This document shows, one piece after another, positions 1 through 8,294 of a DNA stretch of 64,000 nucleotides. The translations under genes were made by a program, and so were the position numbers. The notes under the pieces were generated by a model. It saw nothing but the letters and a program-made list of their open reading frames with translations, made no database searches and was not told the origin of the DNA. The first letter of the stretch is position 1; each line of letters begins with the position of its first letter. The DNA comes from Cymbomonas tetramitiformis (lineage: Eukaryota; Chlorophyta; Pyramimonadophyceae; Pyramimonadales; Pyramimonadaceae). The stretch lies in NCBI GenBank assembly GCA_001247695.2, contig LGRX02024707.1:19305-83304 (forward strand), given 5' to 3'.

Positions 1-360
1 AGCAAAAATGATTGGACATCCATATGGTGATGATGACGGACGAAGGATACCCAGTTCGACATATTTGATGATCTGTCGTTTGAGCTCCTCCATCATAGGT
101 ACTGGAATGGTACGAACTGGCTGTGATGGTGGCTTATGCCCAGGTTCAATGTTGATGCGATGATATCCACCTTCAAACCGTTCTGGCCTGTGGCCAGCTG
201 GAAGATCCTCCTGGAAAATATCTGAAAAGTCTTCTCTGACTAGATCACGTGCTGCTGTGACCTTTGGGTCTTCCATAGTGGTGTCTGAGTCTGCTGGTGT
301 CATGACCACACAATATCGTATATGTGACTGACCATAAGGTTTGTGTCTCCTCGTTTTCTG
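1..360 (-). pseudogene. Ty3/gypsy reverse transcriptase N-terminal fragment, out of order
   Basis: Read from 300 down to 1 on the minus strand, the frame gives the region just upstream of a Ty3 RT palm: FSDIFQEDLPAGHRPE, then HRINIEPGHKPPSQ, then an ELKRQ..ELGILRPSSSPYG block. This is the usual start of a Ty3 RT. It lies downstream of an RNase H and integrase zinc-binding region, although RT should come before them, so either two fragments are joined or the element is rearranged. The frame continues past the window edge. No catalytic YxDD is present within the window. The RT assignment is firm; the cause of the order is inferred. Confidence 0.75.
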
Positions 361-660
361 GCGTTGACACACGGGGCACTCCCGAATGTACTGAATGGCT
401 GCCTTCGTCATTCCTGGCCAATAATATCGGCTACGCAATAGATGGAGCATGCGATTTTTGCCTACATGACCAGAAATAGTGGCTGAGTGGCACTCATGAA
501 GTAGTATGTGGCGAAGCTGTGTGATCTCACCGTCATCTGTAGGAACTTTGGCAGTAGGTGGAATGTAAAGCTGTCTGCCATATATGGTCTTGCGATAGAT
601 CAACCCCTGAATGAGCTCGAAATTGCTGACTGACTGTATGTGATGATGTCGATGATGCCA
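361..660 (-). pseudogene. Ty3/gypsy integrase zinc-binding (H2C2) fragment
   Basis: The minus frame reads a typical integrase N-terminal module: IYRKTIYGRQLYIPP, then LRHILLHECHSATISGHVGK, then RYYWPGM and CPVCQR. The two His and two Cys (HECH...GH, CPVC) form the HHCC zinc site. It lies one frame away from the RNase H frame upstream, so at least one frameshift falls near 640-660. The catalytic integrase core that should follow is missing; the sequence passes straight into an RT start. Confidence 0.8.
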
Positions 661-1501
661 GCTTAGATAATATAGTCTGTGCAAATGTGTCACGATCATA
701 CTGTGATATGATAATGTCGTGAAGCTGATGAGCTGATGCTGCAGATATAAGAGCAATGAATGTAGAATCTGTAGACGGTATGTCAATGACTGGAACCTCG
801 CTGACGTCTATATGTTTCAGACAATCAGTGAGTTCAAAGAGTGTAGAAATACGGGTGAGTGCATCTGCAACCTTATTCTTCTCGCCAGCAATGTGCTCTA
901 TTCTGAAGTTGTACTCGGAGAGCTCATCCAACCACCTCGCCTGTTTGGGGCTTAGTGTGGATTTGGACTGGAAATAAACCAGTGGCTGATGATCTGAGCG
1001 AACAATGGTCTCAGGAGCTCCCAGCAAGATATGGCGAAAGAATCGGAAGCCCTCCACAATGGCAAATAGCTCGATCTCAGGAATAGGCCAGCGTCTCTGT
1101 GTATCAGAAAGAGTGACGCTGTGATAGCCACATGGCTTCATACCTTTTCCTTGATCCTGTAATACCACTTGACCAACGTGCGTGCCTGATCCATCGACCT
1201 CCATAATAGATGGCAGTTTCTGATCTGGAAGCTGTAGTACTAGAGCATGGTAGATGGCACTTTTGAGATTATCAAATGCCTTCTGCTGCTCAGATTCCCA
1301 GACAAACTCTGCATTATCTTTAAGGAGACGATTGAGCGGCTCGGCAATCTTGGAGAACTTTGGTATGAATCTCCTAAACTGGCCGACCATGCCCAAGAAT
1401 GACCGAAGGGATGACTTGCCATCTTTAGCCATACGGCGTAGAGGCTGTTTACCAACGGTTGGACCATACGACACTGGAGGCTGAATAGCTGGCCTCACCA
1501 T
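533..1501 (-). pseudogene. Ty3/gypsy RT thumb and RNase H fragment
   Basis: The open frame (322 residues) begins in the RT thumb (LRSFLGMVGQFRRFIPKF) and runs into a Ty3-type RNase H: DGSGTHVGQVVLQ, the IPEIELFAIVEGFRFFRHIL helix, RSDHQPL and the ARWLDELSEYNFRIEHIAG..N.VADALTR end. Metal-binding D, E and D residues are visible. The palm with YxDD is absent, so this is a 5'-truncated piece joined near 1500 to an unrelated Gag-like frame. It continues in another frame into the integrase zinc module. Confidence 0.88.
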
Positions 1502-2705
1502 GTGCGTTCTCCAGGTAGGCCTGCGTTAGGGAGCACACCGCCACATCGCTGAAGAACACGTCCAGCTCCCCGTAGCGCCGGTGCCAGGCCTGGTCGGACC
1601 CGAAGGTCCCCGCCGCGCGCTCCAAGAACTTCCTCTGCTGGTCTTGAAGTGTGTGCTCCTTGAAGCTCCAAAGAAGGCTTGACACACTCGCCTGGTACGC
1701 TGATACAGACGGCGTACAGCTGGGAGTGGTCAGTGCCTCGATCACGATGGCCTCTTGGAATATCTTCCGCACCATGTTGGAGTAGTGCTCCAACTGCGTC
1801 AGGAGGCTATCCTTGTCGGCCGATTTAGTGTCGGACGCGGAGCGGGGGAACCTGGTCACACTCTTGATCAGCTTCAGCACCATCTCCTTGGTTTTGTGCT
1901 CCAGGCGGACCTCGTCCGAGGATGCTCGCAGATTAGTGCCCTGCGGCAGTCGGACGATGCCTGGTACAAAGGGAGTGGCGCTGGGAGAGAGCACGGGGTT
2001 CGCAGCGGCGGCAGAGTGAACGGGGTTTGCGGCGGCGGAGTGGGGGAAACGGGCTGGTGGTGGTGGTCCCGGGGCATGCGCGGGCGGGAGCGCAGGCGCG
2101 GGATTTGTGGGGACTGCAGTCGAAGTGGGCGGTAATGCAGGGGCTGATGGTGGAGCGGGGAGTGGAAGAGGTGTATGGAAGGGCAGGGGTGTGGATGGTT
2201 GTGCGGCCACCACGCTCATGCTCCGGTACCAATCGGAGTTGCTGACTTCTGACCACGCGGCGAGCCCGTCCTGGTCGAAGTTCTGCATCTCCGACTCCCG
2301 CGCAGTGGCAGGGATCCACTCCCACACTGGCTGCCCCATGCTCGTAGACCGCACATTGGCTGCGGCTGGGTCCCCCATTGCCATATCCATGACCTCGCGG
2401 TCGACCATGAGAACCCAGGTCTCCACACGAGGGTTGGTAAGTGGTAGGGGTGCGTGGTGTAGGCGGCCTCCCATGCGCGCATATGCGGTCAGTGGCGCTC
2501 CCAGCAGGTGCATGATCCTGAACAGGATGGCGTCGCCCTGCACCCCAGCCCGGCGGCGTTCATCCCATGGCAGGGAGACAGTTGCCGCGCCTCGCACCCC
2601 CGCTGACTGGTGCACCCACAATGACCCACCGTCGTCGATATGTCTTGTATGTGCGTTCACTGTCGCAGTCTGTATATGCGCGATCCGCGAACCTGTTGCA
2701 CACAC
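1449..2705 (-). CDS. Gag-like proline-rich ORF of an LTR retroelement
   Basis: The long minus frame has an N-terminal part rich in Trp and Met, a proline/alanine-rich linker around residues 185-260, and a helical C-terminal part (KEMVLKLIKSV, LLTQLEHYSNMVRKIFQEAI). This order is common in retroelement Gag proteins. No zinc knuckle is seen. The last residues overlap the RT fragment in another frame, so the element is fused or deleted there. On the minus strand just upstream, CCCTAACA followed by TTGGTATTCTCATC (about 2767-2785) resembles an LTR end plus a weak tRNA-Met primer site. The Gag call rests on architecture and position, not on a recognised domain. Confidence 0.4.
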   Translation of the reverse strand: MCATGSRIAHIQTATVNAHTRHIDDGGSLWVHQSAGVRGAATVSLPWDERRRAGVQGDAILFRIMHLLGAPLTAYARMGGRLHHAPLPLTNPRVETWVLMVDREVMDMAMGDPAAANVRSTSMGQPVWEWIPATARESEMQNFDQDGLAAWSEVSNSDWYRSMSVVAAQPSTPLPFHTPLPLPAPPSAPALPPTSTAVPTNPAPALPPAHAPGPPPPARFPHSAAANPVHSAAAANPVLSPSATPFVPGIVRLPQGTNLRASSDEVRLEHKTKEMVLKLIKSVTRFPRSASDTKSADKDSLLTQLEHYSNMVRKIFQEAIVIEALTTPSCTPSVSAYQASVSSLLWSFKEHTLQDQQRKFLERAAGTFGSDQAWHRRYGELDVFFSDVAVCSLTQAYLENAHGEASYSASSVVWSNRW

Positions 2706-2893
2706 AAAAATACAATATCTCTACTGCTGCACTCACACTTGATATGTCCTCGTTCGTCGCCTTGACGATGAGAATACCAACTGTTAGGGATCGCTAAGTA
2801 AGCGATATGATAGCACGGCTATTATTGAACGATAACAGCACGCGCAGCGTATGTGTGGGTGACGAGTGCAGTCGCTTCTCCAGAAGTGCTGCT

Positions 2894-2976
2894 GTAGCTC
2901 AATGCTACCTCATTTACGCCAATGCCCCGCACCTCTCAGGTGCTACCACAATTGGGTTGTGAACCCGAGGCATTGG
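2894..2976. other. Cluster of hairpins forming a three-way-junction-like fold
   Basis: GTAGC/GCTAC pairs over a 5-nt loop (2894-2908). Next to it an 8-bp stem CCAATGCC (2919-2926) / GGCATTGG (2969-2976) encloses two perfect hairpins: GCACCT-ctc-AGGTGC (2929-2943) and GGGTT-gtg-AACCC (2954-2966). The drawing resembles part of a tRNA, but there is no clean A box, B box or anticodon arm. It lies between the Gag-like ORF and the small LTR element. Confidence 0.45.
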
Positions 2977-3149
2977 GTGAACAATCATTATCGGCTGATC
3001 GAATAAGTCATGTGATACCCGCATGCTTGTTCAATTCATGCTTGAAGCGAAGATGAGTCTTCTCAGAACACTTCGGTTCTTCAAGACTAATCTTGCTTTG
3101 CCATCTCGATGCCACAACCTGGCCTCTCGATGACAGGTGTCACACCTGT

Positions 3150-3335
3150 CACTCAAGGTGAGTGGATGACAGATAGTACTGTATGACTGTTCATGTCACA
3201 GTCGACCGTACTGACGACTGTCTGTCATTATAATATATGACATGACACGACATGTCATGACATGTCATGGTATGACATGTATGACACGTATGACACGTAT
3301 GACACGTATGACATGTATGTCATCGGTCATAACCC
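3150..3335. repeat. Short tandem repeat of ATGACACGT/ATGACATGT units
   Basis: Repeated TATGACACG and TGACATGT words include a perfect palindrome ACATGTCATGACATGT near 3250. The rest of 2706-3786 contains no open frame I would support. A related simple repeat occurs at 43560-43745. Confidence 0.7.
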
Positions 3336-3786
3336 TGACAAGGAATCAAGGGAAAGCTGCGGCGTACAAAGTTCCCCAAACGTGCGTGTGGATTAAATAA
3401 CGCGGCCAAGGAACGTGGTGTTGGATCCAACCAAAATTCCAACGTCTACCAACGCGTAGCAAGGAAAAATAAGCGGCCACGTGCACGAGCCCTCCGTAAA
3501 TCCAATCAACCAGACATTAAACTAGGCCATACCGCTCCGCCGCGCCTCTAGAGGAGCCCCTCACTCCATCTCAATCGTCGTTGTTTAGCCAAACATGGCC
3601 AAACTCCGCAGTGTCTAAAAAAAAAGAGTGCGTGGGGCCAAATCTGTTGGATATACCCCTAAGACCCGGGATCGTATATTCACCCAGTGATAGGTTTTCT
3701 CAGAATGTATTAAAGCTGATAAGTTAGGCCGTTATATGCGGGCATAAACAGTTAGGGTTCAGGTTCGGGTGACAGTCATACACACT

Positions 3787-4021
3787 TCACGGGTATGCTG
3801 ACTTCCCCCCCCCCTTAGGGGGGAGCAGTGGTGCACCCTTAGTTTCACCCCTCGCCTGGATGTCACCTGCAGTGCTGCCTGTGTCACAGTGTCAGGCTCC
3901 CGAAACACTTAGCCAGACATCATATTATTTTATCTGACTTTAGTATTCCAAGAGCCAGCACACCTGCATTTTTACAGTTACAAAACAGCATATATATATT
4001 CATATATTTCCTGTTTGATCA
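3787..4021 (+). repeat. 5' LTR of the Gag-only element
   Basis: It is 235 bp, starting TCACGGGTATGCTGACTT and ending CTGTTTGATCA. It contains a C-run/G-run (CCCCCCTTAGGGGGG) hairpin near 3805-3823. It matches 6057-6291 nearly base for base. Confidence 0.88.
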
Positions 4022-4268
4022 GGTTATAGCCCACGCACCTTTTGTGTTGGCTTATTAGTCTCTCTGGTCCGCTTCGCTTTTTGCGACTCTATCGACATCT
4101 TTTGGCAGCAACACGACATCAGCCGCACCGCACCACTCGCAGCACGTCACGGCACGGCAAACAACATCGCGACATCTTGACATCTTTTTCACGACATCTT
4201 CAGCTGTTTTTATTGCACACCTCGTGTGCTTCAAGTTACAACTGGACCCGCAATATTTTATTCCGACA

Positions 4269-5885
4269 ATGGCTTCGACTCGACGTGAGGGACTTGCATC
4301 CGCTCTGCGCGCTGCCCGCACACATCAGGGCGGAACACCGTCACATTCACCTTCCGATTCGCAGTCTACCCCTGCCTCGTCCCGTAGACCACGCAGAATT
4401 GTTGGAACGTCTTCATTGCGCTCAAAGCCGACATCAACGGTCAACGCCCCTACGGCTTTCGACTACTTCAACGACCCCGACGTGTTGATCACCACGCCTG
4501 TGGAGGAGGGGCGCGAGGATGAGTACATCGAGCAGCTCGCCTACGCTTTCCAGTATGGGAGTGACCTCCTCTCGTTCCTGAAGTCTACTGGCCTCAAAAT
4601 GCCCACTGGTTACACTTTGGACACCACGGCTGCCGACGTGGACTTCAACGCCCTCCTTTCGGGATTGGCTCACGTGCTGTACCCCGTCTCCTACAGCGAG
4701 GCGGCCAAGCTCCTGGACCTCGAGCACGACCATGACTTTTACCACGTCACCATCAACGAGATCCTCTTCAGCATCCTTCCGCACCCACTTCGTGGCAACG
4801 CACTGAGCGTCTACCACGAGTGTGCCCGCCACCACCCTGCTGACGGCCGCTACGCTCTTCAGCGCTTACGGTACGAGGTGGAGGGTGTGCCCGACGCGGA
4901 CGGCATGCGCTTCTGGACCCAGATGAGGGCGGTTGTCCTCACCGAGATCGAGGACCCCGCCCCACAACTTGCACTAATTCGACGGCTTGGTGACCGCCAC
5001 CAGAAGCTTAAGCCGGCGTACAGCGACCCCGACCGCGTGATGGACCTCTGGCACATTCTGTCCGAGTCCGCCAAGCAGTCGCCGTACATCGCCCCTCTGT
5101 ACCTGGTGGTGTTGCGCGAGTTGCGTGCGGGTGCGGTCTTCACTTTTGCCCGCCTTGCTCTCCGCATCCGCCTCGCCTTTCGGGACGAGAGCCCCCTTGC
5201 CACACTCTCGTCCTCTGCCGCTCCCGACATCCCGCCCGAGGGCTCTGGGTACCGCCCTAAGCAGGCGCCCCAGAGGCCCAACCCATCTCCGCGGTCCCCT
5301 GTTGCCATGGCCCTTCGCATGCAAAAGCAATCGGCTGCGCCCTTGGAGGGAAAGTGGACGTCCGATTCCCCGAACTCCATGTACCTCAAGTGGGTGGGTA
5401 CGGGTTTTCCCTGCACTGTCTGCTTCCGCATGTGGCACGTCACGGATTCCCACCCCGACACCCGTGGTGCCTGCCCGTACGTGTGCGTCGAGGCATTCGC
5501 GAACAACAGGCACCTGGAGACATCGCGAGCGGCCACTGCCCGCCCGCCGCTTAATGCATCCGCCGCCGCCCTCACGGCACCGCCCCCCGCGGTGGACCCG
5601 CCGGCTCCACCCGAGGAGCAGCCTGCTGCGGCAGCCCTCTCCGCCCGCCTCTCCCTGCCTGCACCGATTACGGGTGATGCGATCGACACAGTCGGCAGCG
5701 GCTCTCTGGTGGTGCCGACCACGGGCGATGCCGCCTATCCGCTGCCTGATGACCTCGAGGAGCCTGCTTGCTACGGCGCCGCCTTCGACGACGAGGACGA
5801 CACCGATTGGCCGGCATTTCGCTCTTCCCCTGTGTGGCTGCCCAAGATCAACGGCAGTGTGAGCGGAGAAGCTCCACAACCCTAG
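4269..5885 (+). CDS. Gag-like protein with a non-standard Cys/His cluster
   Basis: I take the start at 4269 (MASTRREGLASALRAARTHQ) because the upstream in-frame codons at 4224 have no protein-like character. The protein is about 538 residues. An Arg/Ser/Pro-rich N-terminus leads to a helical capsid-like middle (LRYEVEGVPDADGMRFWTQM, then RVMDLWHILSESAKQSPYI and VLRELRAGAVFTFARLALRI). A Cys/His cluster follows (C-x2-C-x4-H ... H-x5-C-x3-C, near 5416-5485), then a Pro/Ala-rich acidic tail. Its place between two LTRs supports a Gag role. There is no RT, protease or integrase. The Cys/His spacing is not the usual CCHC knuckle. Confidence 0.6.
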   Translation: MASTRREGLASALRAARTHQGGTPSHSPSDSQSTPASSRRPRRIVGTSSLRSKPTSTVNAPTAFDYFNDPDVLITTPVEEGREDEYIEQLAYAFQYGSDLLSFLKSTGLKMPTGYTLDTTAADVDFNALLSGLAHVLYPVSYSEAAKLLDLEHDHDFYHVTINEILFSILPHPLRGNALSVYHECARHHPADGRYALQRLRYEVEGVPDADGMRFWTQMRAVVLTEIEDPAPQLALIRRLGDRHQKLKPAYSDPDRVMDLWHILSESAKQSPYIAPLYLVVLRELRAGAVFTFARLALRIRLAFRDESPLATLSSSAAPDIPPEGSGYRPKQAPQRPNPSPRSPVAMALRMQKQSAAPLEGKWTSDSPNSMYLKWVGTGFPCTVCFRMWHVTDSHPDTRGACPYVCVEAFANNRHLETSRAATARPPLNASAAALTAPPPAVDPPAPPEEQPAAAALSARLSLPAPITGDAIDTVGSGSLVVPTTGDAAYPLPDDLEEPACYGAAFDDEDDTDWPAFRSSPVWLPKINGSVSGEAPQP

Positions 5886-6056
5886 AATTGGATTCGGGCT
5901 TGAGATGTGAGAATTTACTAGCGCCATGCATGGAATTGCTTCTAGCTAGGTTGAAAAAGGCCTCTCAGAGTAACATTCTAACATCTCTTCTAGCCGCCTG
6001 TCCGGGTGTACCGGCTGGCCCCGCAGTGCACCTCCCTCCTTCGGGGTGAGGTGGTG

Positions 6057-6291
6057 TCACGGGTATGCTGACTTTCCCCCCCCCTTAGGGGGGAGCAGTG
6101 GTGCACCCTTAGTTTCACCCCTCGCCTGGATGTCACCTGCAGTGTTGCCTGTGTCACAGTGTCAGGCTCCCGAAACACTTAGCCAGACATCATATTATTT
6201 TATCTGACTTTAGTATTCCAAGAGCCAGCACACCTGCATTTTTACAGTTACAAAACAGCATATATATATTCATATATCTCCTGTTTGATCA
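6057..6291 (+). repeat. 3' LTR of the Gag-only element
   Basis: The 235-bp partner of 3787-4021, with scattered substitutions (for example GTGCTGCC to GTGTTGCC). The preceding GGGGTGAGGTGGTG may serve as polypurine tract. ACACT follows immediately. Confidence 0.88.
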
Positions 6292-6296
6292 ACACT

Positions 6297-8220
6297 ACTA
6301 CAGGAAGAGTCACAAAGTAAGCGGTGTGACCATTCCAACATACTGGAATATCCCGGTTCTCGGATATCAGACAGTCACCGCGGAACCAATATAGATAAAC
6401 ACGTCCAAGATAATAAACCCTTAGCAAGATATACCCGAAACGGTCTCGGAGTCGGAACGGTCACGGACCTAGCTACCTGTTCCATTGTCCACACTCACGA
6501 ACCTGATCACGCACATCTACGTGCCGTGGGAATGGAGGAAGGCGCGCTGTAGCAGAGGGAGTAGCCCCTGGTGTTTTCACTAGCTTGCTTTGCAGGGATA
6601 CTGCACTCTCAGGACTTTGCCATCTTTGCTAGCGTAAATGTTTTATTATTATCATTATTATTATTGGAGGAAGTCGCACCTCAATGATATTTACGCGGAT
6701 TATAGCGTAGCTAGGGTTTGTAACATTATATTTCTGGGGGAGATTCTAGAAAACGCATAAACCTGTGACCTCGCGTCGGAGAACCTCAACCTGAACCAGC
6801 CGTCCCGTCGCGTGGGACACCAGCCTCAACCTCGAACCTGCAACCTGACGCAACGCGAGATGAAGGGCACGGACGGGCAGGCGAAGGGCACGGGCATGCC
6901 CCTCTCGTCCGATCATACGATTCGATAGGGAAAATAAGTGAGCTTAAAGCTAAGCTAATGGCAAGCGAGCCAACATGAAATTCGGGAAATAACTCCGCAA
7001 TCGGATGGATGATAAAAATACAAATGTGTATTTGCTGGTCCGGTCGGCTGCTTGGGCGACACCTTGGCTTCTTTCTTCTGTTGAACGTGCATAGTACTGA
7101 GTCGATGCGCTGTAGATACTTCTAAATGCATACCAAGGAATCTCGCGAGTGCGTGGACCGGAACGCACAGGAGCTCGCTGACATGTGCCACGTCTTTTCT
7201 CCCAAAAGTCAGTTCTGTTATCACTGTAGCCGACGCACGGGTTAGCTCTCCGTGTGTAGTTGCCATCTTAAGACGTTCTGATCGTACACACGTGTGTTTG
7301 TTTGCCACAAACGAACGGGACGATGTTTAAAGGAAGCGTCCTGCCTCAACCTCGCAAGAAAGAGCCTCTGCTTGGGTCACTTTCATGGTATTACCATACA
7401 TACTTGAACTGTGAAAATTTGTCTGGAGCAGATAGAAATGCAGCCTGTGATCTTATAGCTGTTGATTTATGAACGCGTGTCAGTTTTATGTCGATTCCTT
7501 GCCTTGAACATATTTCTACGACGCTGGAACTAACCTTTTCTCTCCCTCGCACATCCACAACCACCTTGTTGAATTAGGACGCAAGACCTGCGAAGCGAGA
7601 GGGCAGCGCTGGTGGTATTTCAAGCGGTATTGCACAGAGCTCTTTAGCTTCCCTCCCGCAGCCATCTACCTGGGCGGACTCCACGTACAACTACATAACG
7701 ATCTACCTTCCAAAGTGCATTACACAGCCTCGACTGTCGTCCTCATCCTCAAGCAATGTTTGCCACACCTGGCTATGCGTGCTCATGATTGTTTTTATGC
7801 TGTTCCACACGTTCGTTTAATGCCAACACTCTGCACACTGCACCCATATTACCCTCACAGAAAAGCGTAAGACAATCGCGACCGCAGCCGTTATGTCTGT
7901 TCACGCCAATTCACAGAATGCCACGTGTGCTCAAGGCTGAGCAAACTAAAGTCAGGTTTCGTGTGCGACGTTGACAGGCCGCATCCTCAGCACGTTCTCT
8001 GTTGGGGCCCCACCCGGCGCGAAAATGTCTTCAGGTCAGTTTGCGAACAGCACACCTACCGCTTTGATCGCTGCTTCTGCACGATACTTACCACAGTGTC
8101 GCACCTGTGCCACACCTCGAGGTCTCCGCTCGGTATCGCGGCCCTCCGCGTCTTCGACTGGGCCTCGTCTCCCTGCACTCCGGATACCCTTTATGCGTGA
8201 CTGCCGCTACTGTTCGCTGT
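6297..8220. other. Stretch without a recognisable gene
   Basis: It contains short low-complexity runs (TTATTATTATCATTATTATTATT near 6642-6665; repeated AACCTCAACCTGAACC-like words at 6785-6850). A minus ORF at 6955-7308 (MANKHTCVRSER...) has a short ELTFGRKDVAHVSELL helix that recalls histone-fold CENP-S proteins. It breaks after that point, and I do not regard the similarity as established. Confidence 0.4.
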
Positions 8221-8226
8221 GCTCTC

Positions 8227-8282
8227 TGTCTCTCTCTCTCTCTCTCTATACAACACACACATATATATATATATATACACGC
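8227..8282. repeat. (TC)n followed by (CA)n/(TA)n microsatellite
   Basis: TCTCTCTCTC... changes to CACACA then ATATATATATAT. It lies immediately before the first chaperonin-like exon. Confidence 0.9.
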
Positions 8283-8294
8283 GCACGCTGCGGG

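Larger units (their letters stand above)
3787..6291 (+). mobile_element. Non-autonomous LTR retroelement carrying only a Gag-like ORF (TR-GAG type)
   Basis: Two direct repeats of exactly 235 bp (3787-4021 and 6057-6291) flank one Gag-like ORF. The 5 bases before the first repeat (ACACT, 3782-3786) are the same as the 5 after the second (6292-6296), as expected for integrase-made target duplication. No pol is present and the internal part is only 2.0 kb, so mobility would need enzymes from elsewhere. The repeat ends are TCACGGG...TGATCA, not TG...CA, which is unusual. The repeats differ at only a few positions, so the insertion is fairly recent. Confidence 0.85.

Noticed and set aside
2894..2976. 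tRNA gene
   Set aside because: No proper A box, B box or anticodon arm; the loop and arm lengths do not fit a tRNA.
6955..7308. CENP-S-like histone-fold protein
   Set aside because: Only a 16-residue stretch is suggestive; the rest does not follow the fold.
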